From Dyadobacter sp. CY345 (GTDB lineage Bacteria > Bacteroidota > Bacteroidia > Cytophagales > Spirosomataceae): 64,000 nucleotides of DNA. Below are positions 17,248 through 26,897 of the stretch, piece by piece (the first letter of the stretch is position 1; each line of letters begins with the position of its first letter). The notes below the pieces were generated by a model. That model made no database searches and had not been told where the DNA came from. It worked only from the letters and a program-made list of their open reading frames with translations. Location of the stretch: contig NZ_JAKFFS010000002.1 of the NCBI RefSeq assembly GCF_021502725.1, forward strand, positions 744,001 to 808,000, in the 5' to 3' direction. A program made the position numbers and the translations under genes.

Positions 17248-19539
17248 TTAACGCTTAATTTTTTCTAATTCTTGTTCATTCACTTTGACCGGAAATTTCT
17301 GCTGAAGCTTTTCCATCCATTGTTTTTCAAGCATTTTCTGGTATTCGTTAATGACCCCTCCACGTGCTTCTGAAAAAGTTTTTGGCCGCGCAGGCTCGAT
17401 TTTCTGGATTTGCACCCAGTAGGAAATTCCATTTACAGTTATCGTCTGTTCTCCGGTTTCCCACTTTGCCTGGCTTAAAAGAGCGTTATCTTTCGGAAAA
17501 TAACCTTCCTGAATAATAACGGCATCTGGTGTTTCAGAATTATAAGCTTTCTCAACATCTTTTTTTGAAGTGCTGTAAAACTGGAAACTGATGCGTCTGT
17601 CTCGTTCAGGTTCCACAGATTGCCGGAAAGAGCCATAGTCTTTTTCCAATATTCTAACAATAGAAATATTTTTAGAATTCAGATATTTTACAACATTTTT
17701 AATTCGGTCCGCAGATGTTGATTCGGATTCCGACGCTGAACGATACCCGGCAATTTCAACGACGTAATCCGGATTTTTTTGTAAAATGACATAGACATCA
17801 AATAGTTTTTCGGTCTGTTCTTTTGATATCTCGCTTATTCCCTCTTTAAAAATCAATTCGTTTGCTTTTCTTTCGAGGGGATAAGGGCTTTTTGCCAAGG
17901 TTCTTTTAATTGCATTTAATGTCGCAGTATCCGGTGCTGTCGCGATGGTTGCAAATGCCCGTTCAGGGAACCTAAAGTGAGAAATGTTCTTCTCGTAATA
18001 ATTTCGCTGCCCTGTCGAATCTGTAAGCGATCGAGCAAGGACATTTTCTTCCAGGAGTTGAGACAATAAAACACCTTCACGAATTTCACTGATCTGCGCT
18101 TTAAATTCAGGATAACTTTCTTCCAAATGTTCCCTTTCATATTCCGAAAGACAGTTTGTCAGATAATCATTATAGAATCTCTTGAAAATAACTTCCGGCG
18201 AAGATCCTTTTGGACTTGGTTTTTGCTGTGATTTAACATAATTTAAAAACGTCAGTGCATCGTAATGTCTTTTTTCAATGTTGAATAATGTGTTCGAAGC
18301 CCAGTCCGTTGATACAGCTTTCATATAATCCCATTTTCCTGAAATTAAAGTGCTGTCTACCAAAGGTGATAACAAAGCGAATTGATCAGCAAATTCCTGA
18401 ATTGCATATTTCTCCCGAAGCCTTTTGGCAGTAGACTGTTCAATGACTTTTCCACGCGAGTCTGTCACCACTTTCTGACGAAGCGAAGGAGCCATAACGC
18501 TGTAAGATTCCAGGTTCTTTTTATCCACCAGTTTTATAATATGCCACCCATACGAACTTAATACCGGAGCAGCGAAAGTATTTGTTTTAGTCAGAGAGTA
18601 GGCAGCTTCTTCGAAACGAGGATCCATTTGCCCGGTTCCAAACGGTGGCAGCAAACCATGATTTTTGCTTGACTGTTTATCATCTGAATATGCTTCGGCC
18701 AAATTATCCCATTCCTGTCCACTCTGTAACTTCTTGTAGGCTTCATCAATTTTATTTTTTGCAGCGGCTTTTTGAGATTCCGTGGCATTGGCATCAACCC
18801 GAATCATAATATGAGCTACACGTACGATACCCCGAGTCGGACGACGGTCTTGTACTTTGATGATATGGTAGCCAGTTTTGCTGCGCACTGGCTGTGATAA
18901 TTTTCCAACAGGAATAGTATATGCAGCAGTTTCAAAAGGATAAACTGTTTGAAACGCAGTAAAATATCCAAGATCTCCTTTGTTTTTCGAGGCCGAAGGA
19001 TCTTTTGAAAATTTGGCAGCCATGTCTCCAAAATCTGATCCTTCTTCAAGTCTGCCACGCATAGCAATAGCGGCCTGATATGCGTCAAGTGTATCCGCAG
19101 GAGAAGCATCTTCCGGCACGGCAATCAAGATATGTGAAGCTTTAACTTCTTGTTTTAATCTGGCATAAGCCTCTGTTGAGAGCTTTTCAACCAAAACTTT
19201 ATCTACCAGGAAATTTTTTGCCAATTGATCATAGTATGAACTGATCTCTTGTTTATAGTCGTTTGTCGTGTCTCTACCTTCCGTTTTTGCCTCTAAAATT
19301 TTAATTTTCAAATCTTTATAAACTGGCAGGTATTCCTCAGGCGTTAACTCTTTTGTTGAGTCTGTGGAAAATTTGTTTTTCGCGTATGAATCAAGAAAAT
19401 CGGTGGCAGAAAATTTTTCGCTTCCAATCTCGATCAGGGCAGATGCTTCAGAAACTGGATTTGTTTTAGGAGCTGAGGTTTTACAAGAACTAAATATAAC
19501 TGCTGGAAGCAGTGAAAACATCAATGAATATTTAAACAT
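17248..19539 (-). CDS. Lipoprotein peptidylprolyl isomerase with two PpiC domains and an OmpA-like segment
   Basis: A 763-residue lipoprotein: hydrophobic N-terminus and lipobox F-S-S-C with C19. Parvulin domain 1 is at about 133-230 (A-S-H-I-L-I-A-V ... G-D-L-G-Y-F-T) and domain 2 at about 240-340 (V-A-H-I-M-I-R-V). A helical region follows. Residues about 572-655 look OmpA-like: I-L-Q-K-N-P-D-Y-V-V-E-I-A-G-Y, then D-R-I-K-N-V-V-K-Y-L and D-R-R-I-S-F-Q-F. The usual D-x-x-G of peptidoglycan-binding OmpA domains is missing, so binding is uncertain. It probably folds outer-membrane proteins together with the next gene. Confidence 0.85.
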   Translation of the reverse strand: MFKYSLMFSLLPAVIFSSCKTSAPKTNPVSEASALIEIGSEKFSATDFLDSYAKNKFSTDSTKELTPEEYLPVYKDLKIKILEAKTEGRDTTNDYKQEISSYYDQLAKNFLVDKVLVEKLSTEAYARLKQEVKASHILIAVPEDASPADTLDAYQAAIAMRGRLEEGSDFGDMAAKFSKDPSASKNKGDLGYFTAFQTVYPFETAAYTIPVGKLSQPVRSKTGYHIIKVQDRRPTRGIVRVAHIMIRVDANATESQKAAAKNKIDEAYKKLQSGQEWDNLAEAYSDDKQSSKNHGLLPPFGTGQMDPRFEEAAYSLTKTNTFAAPVLSSYGWHIIKLVDKKNLESYSVMAPSLRQKVVTDSRGKVIEQSTAKRLREKYAIQEFADQFALLSPLVDSTLISGKWDYMKAVSTDWASNTLFNIEKRHYDALTFLNYVKSQQKPSPKGSSPEVIFKRFYNDYLTNCLSEYEREHLEESYPEFKAQISEIREGVLLSQLLEENVLARSLTDSTGQRNYYEKNISHFRFPERAFATIATAPDTATLNAIKRTLAKSPYPLERKANELIFKEGISEISKEQTEKLFDVYVILQKNPDYVVEIAGYRSASESESTSADRIKNVVKYLNSKNISIVRILEKDYGSFRQSVEPERDRRISFQFYSTSKKDVEKAYNSETPDAVIIQEGYFPKDNALLSQAKWETGEQTITVNGISYWVQIQKIEPARPKTFSEARGGVINEYQKMLEKQWMEKLQQKFPVKVNEQELEKIKR

Positions 19540-19897
19540 AAATTACACAATTCGTAAATCCGGGATGGTCGTCCCATGTAGATTTTAATCTAACTTTATT
19601 AGGTCTCAAATATTGTATTAGTGACAAAGTTAGTTTCTTTCATCAAAGTATAAAATTTATGCTGTTTTGGAATACTTTTTAACGCTGTAAGGACGGCTGT
19701 TCTGCTGAAATTTTTTGTGCAAATTTCACTACATACATGGATACGCAGTAGAATTGAAAAGTGTGTCAACATTGAGGAATTATAAGAATTAGGTCAATCT
19801 GTATAGTTTATTAAATATTAGTAATACTTCTACAATGGTTGTCGTTAGCGGGGCATGAATTTTGTGCAGTTTTATTTTGATGAATTGTTGAAAGGAA
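19540..19897. other. Divergent intergenic region with an inverted repeat
   Basis: About 360 AT-rich bases between the PPIase lipoprotein gene (minus) and the four-helix protein gene (plus). The minus strand carries TAACTTTG at 19625-19632, matching the TAnnTTTG -7 element, as a candidate promoter for the PPIase genes. TGAAATTT-N7-AAATTTCA at 19706-19728 is a perfect 8-bp inverted repeat of unknown role. No ORF or RNA gene is evident. Confidence 0.45.
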
Positions 19898-20383
19898 ATG
19901 GCTATGGAAGATTCAAAATTAAACGAGTTCGTTCTCAGGATTAGTGCTTTGTGGAACGAACAGAAACGAAGAGAGGTCTTGTATCTGGAGGCTTTAAAAA
20001 AGGATAGTATGGGCCCATTAAGAAAAATGCTGACCCAGGGACATTTCAGCGCTTTACTTTGTCAGAAAGAGATTCTTTGGATGTATGATTATTTCAAATG
20101 TTTCCTGACCGATAAGGATCTTATAAACTCGCCAGAAGTCAAATCAGATAATCTGGCTGTTTTGCATAATCTAGAAGAGAAAGAGGAAGTAGCGGGTGTT
20201 TTAAAGAATGCTGAGGAAAAGATACTCCAGAGTTATCGTTCTCTTTATAAATTTATGGAACTTGATTCTGAAACTAAAAGGGTAATAGACGAACATTTGG
20301 AAAGGATTTCAGAGTTTTATGAAATCCTTTCCAAAATGGAACTTGTAAAAAAGAATGGACTGGTTAAGTCACTCGCAGCGTGA
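19898..20383 (+). CDS. Hypothetical helical protein, possibly DUF2383-type four-helix bundle
   Basis: 161 residues, nearly all predicted helix by its heptad-like charged pattern, with no signal or membrane segment. The arrangement Y-L-E-A-L-K-K ... L-R-K-M-L-T-Q-G-H-F-S-A-L-L-C-Q-K-E-I resembles PA2169/DUF2383 four-helix proteins of the ferritin-like fold, but the metal-ligand pattern is not clear, so the family call is tentative. The start ATG is at 19898; an in-frame ATG two codons later is equally possible. Its stop is one base from the convergent aqpZ stop. Confidence 0.65.
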   Translation: MAMEDSKLNEFVLRISALWNEQKRREVLYLEALKKDSMGPLRKMLTQGHFSALLCQKEILWMYDYFKCFLTDKDLINSPEVKSDNLAVLHNLEEKEEVAGVLKNAEEKILQSYRSLYKFMELDSETKRVIDEHLERISEFYEILSKMELVKKNGLVKSLAA

Positions 20384-20384
20384 T

Positions 20385-21065
20385 TTAATCTTCGCTTGAC
20401 AGAAATTTGTATGCTATACCTGCCAATATTGCACCTGCAATTGGCGCTACAATAAACAGCCACAGCTGCTCCATAGCCCAGCCGCCCACGAAAATCGCCT
20501 GGCTAATACTTCTTGCAGGATTCACTGATGTATTCGTAACTGGGATACTGATCAAATGAATAAGCGTAAGTGCTAACCCAATTGCTAAGCCCGCAAATCC
20601 GCCTGCTGCTTTCTTGTCCGTTGCACCTAATATTATGATCAAAAACATGAATGTCATAACCATTTCTGTAACTAAGGCAGCTTCCATGCTGTATTTTCCT
20701 GGCGAATGATCTCCATAACCATTTGCAGCAAAATCACCGATCGCACTGCCATTTCCCGTAACGATTACAGACAAGATGGTGGCAGCTGCTAAACCGCCTA
20801 AAACCTGGGCGATAATGTATGGTAATAAATCCTTTGCAGAAAACCTGCCTCCTATCCATAAACCAACGGAAACTGCCGGATTAAGGTGAGCACCGGAAAT
20901 GTGGCCCAGCGAATAAGCAATTGTTAAAACAGTAAGACCGAAAGCAAACGAAACGCCTAATAACCCGATTCCAACCTCCGGAAATGCCGCTGATAATGCC
21001 GCGCTCCCGCAGCCGCCTAGAACCAACCAGAATGTGCCAATAAATTCTGCTGCATACTTTTTCAT
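20385..21065 (-). CDS. aqpZ: Aquaporin Z
   Basis: A 226-residue six-helix aquaporin. Both NPA boxes are intact: N62-P63-A64 and N182-P183-A184. The aromatic/arginine filter reads F42, H170, T179, R185, equal to the AqpZ set and predicting a water-selective rather than glycerol channel. [13 protein letters not shown] in helix 1 is typical. It is a single gene in the inner membrane; a VOC protein gene follows upstream in the same direction behind its own terminator. Confidence 0.96.
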   Translation of the reverse strand: MKKYAAEFIGTFWLVLGGCGSAALSAAFPEVGIGLLGVSFAFGLTVLTIAYSLGHISGAHLNPAVSVGLWIGGRFSAKDLLPYIIAQVLGGLAAATILSVIVTGNGSAIGDFAANGYGDHSPGKYSMEAALVTEMVMTFMFLIIILGATDKKAAGGFAGLAIGLALTLIHLISIPVTNTSVNPARSISQAIFVGGWAMEQLWLFIVAPIAGAILAGIAYKFLSSED

Positions 21066-21175
21066 GTGTGTAAAATGTTTTGTGTGTATAAGTGTACTGA
21101 AAGGGGAGAATCACTTTCAACACATAGACGTTGGTTTTCAAATTAAGTCACCATCAGCAATGGTGAGAAATAAAA

Positions 21176-21217
21176 AAAGGCTCTGAACCGACGTTTAAAT
21201 TTCGTTTCAGAGCCTTT
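21176..21217 (-). terminator. Intrinsic terminator of the VOC/acyltransferase genes
   Basis: AAAGGCTCTGAA pairs with TTCAGAGCCTTT; on the minus strand the stem is followed by a T run. It lies 21 bases past the VOC stop. Confidence 0.8.
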
Positions 21218-21238
21218 CAGCTGTTAAAATATGGGTTA

Positions 21239-21628
21239 CTAAACCTCGTACAATTCCAGCGGCAGATCGTCAGGATCAGCGAAAAATGTAAATTTTTTGC
21301 CGGTTAGCTCGTCTATACGGATCGGTTCGGACTGAACATTATGTTTTAACAATTCCTCAATCGCTATTTCAATATCATCTACTTTAAAAGCCAGATGGCG
21401 AAGTCCTGTGGATTCAGGGCGCGAGGGACGCCTTGGAGGATCCGGAAAAGAGAAAAGCTCAATAATATATTCTCCATTCAGCGAAAGATCCAGTTTGAAC
21501 GATTTTCTTTCCGCTCTGTTCACTTCGCTGTCGATTTTAAAGCCGAGAATTTCGGTGTAAAAATGTTTCGATTTTTCATAATCGGATGCGATGATAGCAA
21601 TGTGGTGTATACCTTTTAATGATAACAT
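21239..21628 (-). CDS. VOC family protein, GloA2/YaeR-like
   Basis: 129 residues forming one vicinal-oxygen-chelate module pair. The N-terminal I-H-H-I-A-I-I-A-S-D-Y-E-K-S-K-H-F-Y gives a metal histidine near residue 9, G-L-R-H-L-A-F-K-V-D a second histidine near 76, and D-P-D-D-L-P-L-E-L-Y-E the C-terminal glutamate. F-S-F-P-D-P-P-R-R-P-S-R-P-E is the loop seen in YaeR/GloA2 proteins. Glyoxalase-like chemistry is possible, but substrates of this subgroup are unknown. It lies 21 bases after the acyltransferase-like gene, so the two are likely co-transcribed. Confidence 0.85.
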   Translation of the reverse strand: MLSLKGIHHIAIIASDYEKSKHFYTEILGFKIDSEVNRAERKSFKLDLSLNGEYIIELFSFPDPPRRPSRPESTGLRHLAFKVDDIEIAIEELLKHNVQSEPIRIDELTGKKFTFFADPDDLPLELYEV

Positions 21629-21649
21629 GTGAATATGGTTAATGTTAAA

Positions 21650-22843
21650 TTATATCTTAATGAATATCTTTTTTCTATACATCCAATATAAAATCCACCA
21701 CTCAATCAACAGGATAATGGCTCCGCTGACAAGCGAACGATAAGGTTGCCCGAAGATAAGATCATAATTTGGACTGATATGAATCCTGAACGACTGGTCA
21801 ATAAAACTGTCGATGGTATGTGCCAAAAGGTATGCGGCTATGGAATTGGTTCCAACTACGACTAGTGGGAAAAACCACTTTTTATGATCCCGTACATCAA
21901 CAATAAAGTAAAACGCTGCCAATAAAACAAAACACCAGCCGCCACTGAAGAGAGTCCAGGCAGGTGTCCAAATTCTTTTTACAATCGGGTTGATTCCCAT
22001 CAGGTTTAAGGTGACAGCAATCACAAATAATATGGCAGCTGTAAAAACAAATTGTTTGATCAGGGCAGAAGAGGATTTTGAGTTTTTGAGCCATTTACCA
22101 GCTATCAATCCCAGAATCATTGTGCCCAGCGTTGGAATGAAACTTAAAGTGCTATATCCGCCTCCGTTATATAAAAAGGAAGTTTCGCGAGGAAAAAGAT
22201 TCATAAACCATCGGTCAAAAGCCCAGGCCGCATTGGTGTTTTTATTCCAATGAGCTGCGAACCCATTCAGATTATGCTCCCAATTCTGTGTTGTGCCGGT
22301 TTCAGTCCAGTCGAAATAGGGGCCAGGCAATGGGTAGGCGGCGAAGAAAATTCCATACGCTAAAAGTATTGCGATTAATGCTGCCCATTGCGTTCGTTCC
22401 GATCTGAAACCTAAGGCAAATAAAATCGGATAGCCCAGCCCGATCTGTGTCAAGGTATCTTCGAATGTAAAATTGGTCTGCGTTGCGTGCATGGAACGTA
22501 AAAATATCCCAAGCAATATTAGAATCAGCGAGCGGCGAATGGTGTGAAACCACATCATGCCCGGATTTTGCTGCTTGCTTGCCCGGCTCGCCATGGAATA
22601 GGGCAGCGCCACGCCCACAAGAAACGAAAAGGAAGGTTGAATAAGGTCATGAAGCGAGCATCCTACCCAGGACACATGACTTTGGTGATAATCAAGAAAC
22701 GCCCAAAAGGAGCTTGCGGGCAATGCTTCGGCTACCTGAGAAAATTTCAAAACTTCGCCCATCATGAGCAACATTACGAAACCGCGGTAAGCATCGACGG
22801 ATGAGACACGTTGCGGAATCACGGGTAGAGGAAAATCTTTCAA
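21650..22843 (-). CDS. Heparan-alpha-glucosaminide acetyltransferase-like membrane protein (DUF5009 type)
   Basis: A 397-residue protein with about ten membrane helices. R-V-S-S-V-D-A-Y-R-G-F-V-M-L-L-M near the N-terminus, the H-V-S-W-V-G-C-S-L-H-D-L-I-Q-P-S-F-S-F stretch and the L-G-Y-P-I-L-F-A segment match bacterial relatives of human HGSNAT. It may transfer acetyl groups across the inner membrane to a periplasmic sugar or envelope glycan; the acceptor is unknown. It is transcribed together with the VOC gene. Confidence 0.8.
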   Translation of the reverse strand: MKDFPLPVIPQRVSSVDAYRGFVMLLMMGEVLKFSQVAEALPASSFWAFLDYHQSHVSWVGCSLHDLIQPSFSFLVGVALPYSMASRASKQQNPGMMWFHTIRRSLILILLGIFLRSMHATQTNFTFEDTLTQIGLGYPILFALGFRSERTQWAALIAILLAYGIFFAAYPLPGPYFDWTETGTTQNWEHNLNGFAAHWNKNTNAAWAFDRWFMNLFPRETSFLYNGGGYSTLSFIPTLGTMILGLIAGKWLKNSKSSSALIKQFVFTAAILFVIAVTLNLMGINPIVKRIWTPAWTLFSGGWCFVLLAAFYFIVDVRDHKKWFFPLVVVGTNSIAAYLLAHTIDSFIDQSFRIHISPNYDLIFGQPYRSLVSGAIILLIEWWILYWMYRKKIFIKI

Positions 22844-22946
22844 CGTTAAGAAGTGGGGTTAGGGTTATAAAATTGTCGCTCTTAACGACTGCGTTACAAT
22901 AAATGCTACCAGATTTGTTTTAAATAGGGCTGGTTGTTGGTAAAAG

Positions 22947-22983
22947 AAAACGCCTCGCCGGATTTACCCGGCAAGGCGTTTTT
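22947..22983 (-). terminator. Intrinsic terminator of the GMC oxidoreductase genes
   Basis: AAAACGCCT-x-GCCGG pairs with CCGGC-x-AGGCGTTTT with one mismatch. It lies just beyond the stop at 23020 on the minus strand. Confidence 0.8.
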
Positions 22984-23019
22984 AACAGTTTGATATTTTA
23001 TTTATATTAAAATCTGATC

Positions 23020-24738
23020 TTAAAGATTCATCTTTTTAAGTTCCTTCACTGCGTGGTCAGCAGCACGAGCCGTCATAGCCATGTAGGTCAGCGAAGGATT
23101 AACGCAAGATGCCGAAGTCATGAAAGCTCCGTCAGTCATGTAGACGTTCGTTGCGCCCCAAACCTGGTTATTTTTATTCAAAACCGAAGTTTTAGGATCA
23201 TTCCCCATACGTGCAGTACCCATTTCATGAATACCTATACCCGGATGTTTTGATTCATCGTTATATTTCGATACGTTTTTCAGACCGGCAGCTTCTAACA
23301 TTTCTGCTGCATCGTTCATCATATCTACACGCATTTTCTTCTCATTTTCTCCGTAAGCCGCGTCGAAGATGACAACAGGAAGTCCCCATTTATCTTTCGT
23401 TTTAGTTGAAAGCGTAAAACGGTTTTTCTCGTCAGGAAGCATTTCGCCAAAACCTCCAAGGTTCATACTCCATCCACCTGGCTGAGATATTTCCTTTTTG
23501 AAATCTGCTCCAAAACCATCCATTCCGGCTCCGCGTCCCCAACTGTCGCGGCTAGCTCCGCCCTGATAACCGAATCCACGCAGGTAATCACGCTTGTCAT
23601 CGCCCCAGTTACGGTAACGAGGCACGTAAACACCATTGGCACGACGTCCGAAATAATATTTATCTTCAAATCCGTCAAAGTCTCCACGGGCTCCAACAGC
23701 AAGATGGTGATCCATAATGTTACGGCCAACCTGATCGCTGTCGTTTCCGAAACCATTAGGGAATCTTTTCGATTTAGAGTTTAAAAGGATCGATGCAGAG
23801 GCAATGGCAGAAGCGTTAAGGAAAATAATTTTTGCAAAATATTCCTTCGTTTCCATAGTGTTCTGGTTGATCGTCCGAACACCCGTTGCTTTACCAAGTT
23901 TGTCGTCGTAAATCACTTCTGACACAATGGTATCAGGAATCAAGGTAAGATTTCCCGTTTTCATCGCGGCTGGAAGTGTAGCTGCCTGCGTGCTAAAATA
24001 TGCTCCATAAGGGCATCCACGCATACACATATTTCTAAACTGACATGCTGCACGACCTAATTCGGTATGGAAATCTTTTGGTGCTGTTAAATGAGCAGCG
24101 CGTCCCATAATCATGTGGCGGCCTGCAAATTTCTTCTCGATTTCACCTTTCACCTTCGTTTCCACGCAGTTCATCTGCATAGGAGGTAAATAATTTCCGT
24201 CCGGCAAAACATCCAGCCCGTCTTTTGCTCCGCTGATCCCGGCGAATCTTTCTACGTAATCATACCAGGGGGCAACTTCGTTGTAACGAACCGGCCAGTC
24301 GATGGAAATGCCGTCTTTTGCATTTGCCTCAAAATCCATCGGGTTCAAACGGTAACTCTGGCGTCCCCACAATAACGAACGGCCACCTACGTGATACGCA
24401 CGTATCCAGTCAAATTTTCTTGTTTCTTCGTAGGGATTTTCTGAATCGTTTTCGAACAAATATCTGTGTTCAGGATTTGCAGTATACCCTGTACGCATTC
24501 CCGCCCAATATTCTTCTTTCGCAACTGTTGTAACGCGACCGCGGTGTTCAATTTCCCAGGGCGCAAGTGTTGCTGTCTTGTAGTCGGTTATGTGTTTGAT
24601 ATCGCGTCCGCGTTCAAGCATTACTACTTTCAGCCCTTTTTCAGTTAATTCTTTTGCAGCCCATCCGCCGCTTATACCAGAACCAACGACGATTGCGTCA
24701 TACGTTACTTCCTTCTGACCTTTTATGTTTAAATTCAT
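23020..24738 (-). CDS. GMC family oxidoreductase, gluconate 2-dehydrogenase large subunit type
   Basis: A 572-residue FAD enzyme. The dinucleotide fold is V-V-G-S-G-I-S-G-G-W-A-A at about 17-28 with E-R-G at the second strand end. H-E-M-G-T-A-R-M-G near the C-terminus carries the catalytic histidine, and C-V-N-P-S-L-T-Y-M-A holds the partner asparagine. R-S-L-L-W-G-R-Q-S-Y is the GMC FAD-covering motif. Such enzymes oxidise sugars or sugar acids in the periplasm. It has no signal of its own and is expected to be exported with its Tat-bearing partner, encoded 96 bases upstream. No cytochrome subunit is nearby. Confidence 0.88.
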   Translation of the reverse strand: MNLNIKGQKEVTYDAIVVGSGISGGWAAKELTEKGLKVVMLERGRDIKHITDYKTATLAPWEIEHRGRVTTVAKEEYWAGMRTGYTANPEHRYLFENDSENPYEETRKFDWIRAYHVGGRSLLWGRQSYRLNPMDFEANAKDGISIDWPVRYNEVAPWYDYVERFAGISGAKDGLDVLPDGNYLPPMQMNCVETKVKGEIEKKFAGRHMIMGRAAHLTAPKDFHTELGRAACQFRNMCMRGCPYGAYFSTQAATLPAAMKTGNLTLIPDTIVSEVIYDDKLGKATGVRTINQNTMETKEYFAKIIFLNASAIASASILLNSKSKRFPNGFGNDSDQVGRNIMDHHLAVGARGDFDGFEDKYYFGRRANGVYVPRYRNWGDDKRDYLRGFGYQGGASRDSWGRGAGMDGFGADFKKEISQPGGWSMNLGGFGEMLPDEKNRFTLSTKTKDKWGLPVVIFDAAYGENEKKMRVDMMNDAAEMLEAAGLKNVSKYNDESKHPGIGIHEMGTARMGNDPKTSVLNKNNQVWGATNVYMTDGAFMTSASCVNPSLTYMAMTARAADHAVKELKKMNL

Positions 24739-24834
24739 GATGAATTATTCTTATGTCTTATATATTAATCAATTAAAGATTGAGCAAAATCAGAAATATC
24801 TTCTTTTATCTTACTCAGATTTACTCTTAAAAAA

Positions 24835-25437
24835 TTACATTGCCCAGGCTTTCTGACCAGGTTTCATATCAATGCAGCCATCATAACGGCCAGGAACCGG
24901 AACATATTCCAACGCCAAGGTAGCACCCGCTTCAGATGTAAAATATCCTAATAGGGTTAGTTCTTTAACCAATCTGAAGAACGGAACACCCTGATCGTCG
25001 GTGTACTCCTTTCCCGCCTCAGTAAATTTCTTTTTCGCCTCCGAGCTCTTTTCCGATTCTGCTTTTGCAGATGCTTCCAGCTCTTTCAATATCTTCGTTT
25101 GGTCTGCAGGGGAAGCTTTTAGGAAATCTCTTTTTTCAAGGTCTTTCAATCCTGCTGCAAAGCTGTTTTGATCTTTTGCTTCGTAACAATCTTTCAACAT
25201 CATTTCTATAAACTCGCCAACCTTTGCATCTTTCGCGCCCGGCGTATCCGTTTTAGGAATAATTATTTCAGCAACCTCTGAAACTAAATTTTTCTGATCA
25301 GCTGAAAATGGAAAAGTAAGACTTGTCGATGTTTCGGTCGACGATTTACAGCCCTCCAAAAAAGCCAGCATGGTCGGAGCAGAGAGAGTTCCACCCATCA
25401 ATAGTGCCACACGGGCAAGCGCATCGCGTCTTTTCAT
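24835..25437 (-). CDS. Gluconate 2-dehydrogenase subunit 3 family protein, Tat signal
   Basis: 200 residues. M-K-R-R-D-A-L-A-R-V-A-L-L-M is a twin-arginine-like signal, with a hydrophobic stretch to about 27 and a possible lipobox at L-E-G-C (C30). The mature part contains V-S-E-V-A-E-I-I-I-P-K-T-D-T-P-G-A-K-D-A-K-V, the hallmark of gluconate dehydrogenase subunit 3. It should chaperone or anchor the GMC flavoprotein and carry it through the Tat pathway. It is the first gene of a two-gene operon. Confidence 0.88.
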   Translation of the reverse strand: MKRRDALARVALLMGGTLSAPTMLAFLEGCKSSTETSTSLTFPFSADQKNLVSEVAEIIIPKTDTPGAKDAKVGEFIEMMLKDCYEAKDQNSFAAGLKDLEKRDFLKASPADQTKILKELEASAKAESEKSSEAKKKFTEAGKEYTDDQGVPFFRLVKELTLLGYFTSEAGATLALEYVPVPGRYDGCIDMKPGQKAWAM

Positions 25438-25679
25438 TTTATATACTTTAATAGTTAACGGTCAAAAGTGTAATAATACATTAGATTAATGCAATTATAA
25501 ACAATCCGGCTAATTTATGAAATATTCTCTATTTTAGATCGGTTAGAATAATTCTATATTAGGCTTGGAAGTGTATATTGCTATAAATCAGTTGCTCTAT
25601 GATTTATTAGAAAATGCTTAAAGACTCCGGTCGGATAGGAACGATCAATTTTTACGATAAATTCGTCAGGTTAAACGAT

Positions 25680-26735
25680 TTACAGTACGAGTAAATTGCA
25701 TCCGCGAATGTCAGAATTATCGAAACGGCCCATCACGTAAAATGTCCCAGGTTCAGAACCTAAGCGGCCCAGATCCTGTGTTTCGATAAAAGAACAGGAG
25801 TCAAGGTTGGCAAGGTCGATGACATTAATTCCTCCGGTTTTTGAACCAGACAAGTTATGGTCAAAAATTGAAAATGGATCGTTGACGTCCCGAAGTAAAA
25901 TTCGCATGGTGTTTCCGGGCGTAAACAGACCATTACCAAGTGAATAACTTTGGGAAAGCAATTCTGTCATACCATATTCCGAGTGGATTTCTGAAACTCC
26001 GAAACTTGCTTTCAGTATGTCATGGACTTCTTCACGCAAAAGTTCTTTGCGCCGTCCTTTCATCCCTCCGGTATCCATTATCTTTAGGTTCGGAATATTT
26101 TGAAAGAATGAAAAATCGATTTCGCTTTCTGCCAGATCAAGAAGTGCGAAGGTGACACCCATTAAAAGAACGCCCCGGCCGTCGGGATTTGATGAAAGAT
26201 ATTTCAATCTTTCCAACATTTCGTCTATGTTATGCAGGTAAAAATTAGAGTATGAAGAATTTGCTTCATCAATAAAATGTTGCATCATATACACGAGAGA
26301 CGAGTTGTTTCGTTCAAGGTATGAAGGTAGCAGAACCAGCAAATGAAAATCTTTCAGATGCCCGTAATTTTGCTCAAAGATGCTTGTGGAGACTGATTTG
26401 TAGAGGGGAGCGTCATATAAGGCATGTCGGCTGGTGGAAATACCAGAAGTTCCGCTACTTTCAAAAATGACTGTGGGCTCAGGAGGTATTCCTGACTTGA
26501 TTGTATGACTTTTAAAAAACTGAATTGGAAGAAAAGGTATTTCGGTAAGCTTATTTATCAGCTTGATGTCAATATTCAGATGGGAAATGAATTTATTGTA
26601 AACCGGATTATTTTCTGCCTGATAACGAAAAATACGTAAGGCGAGCGCCTCAAATTCAGACGGTTTTAGATTGATTAATTGCTGGCGAAGCTGTTGACGT
26701 ATTTCCAAGGGTGATATGTTGCTTTGAAGTTTCAA
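25680..26735 (-). CDS. LuxE/PaaK-like acyl-activating enzyme
   Basis: A 351-residue member of the LuxE acyl-protein synthetase group within the ANL adenylate-forming superfamily. F-E-S-S-G-T-S-G-I-S-T-S at about 90-101 is the phosphate-binding loop; S-E-Y-G-M-T-E-L near 255-262 and D-L-G-R-L-G near 321 are further motifs. A cysteine near the C-terminus (C346, in I-R-G-C-N-L) matches the position of the LuxE acylation cysteine. There are no luxCDAB genes here; in Bacteroidota such stand-alone enzymes probably activate carboxylates for an unknown transfer. It is divergent from the lipoprotein gene. Confidence 0.8.
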   Translation of the reverse strand: MKLQSNISPLEIRQQLRQQLINLKPSEFEALALRIFRYQAENNPVYNKFISHLNIDIKLINKLTEIPFLPIQFFKSHTIKSGIPPEPTVIFESSGTSGISTSRHALYDAPLYKSVSTSIFEQNYGHLKDFHLLVLLPSYLERNNSSLVYMMQHFIDEANSSYSNFYLHNIDEMLERLKYLSSNPDGRGVLLMGVTFALLDLAESEIDFSFFQNIPNLKIMDTGGMKGRRKELLREEVHDILKASFGVSEIHSEYGMTELLSQSYSLGNGLFTPGNTMRILLRDVNDPFSIFDHNLSGSKTGGINVIDLANLDSCSFIETQDLGRLGSEPGTFYVMGRFDNSDIRGCNLLVL

Positions 26736-26897
26736 TCGTAGTACTTTCGTATTATTACAACAAAGTTAAAAGTTAGTTCGCAGAAGTGGTTAGCTTATCT
26801 CTGGAAATGTCAGAAGTGAAAAGTTAAGGAAAAGATCTATATCTGGTAAACCTGTAAGAATCTATTAGCAGACCAATTTGGTCAAAATCTCATAAAT

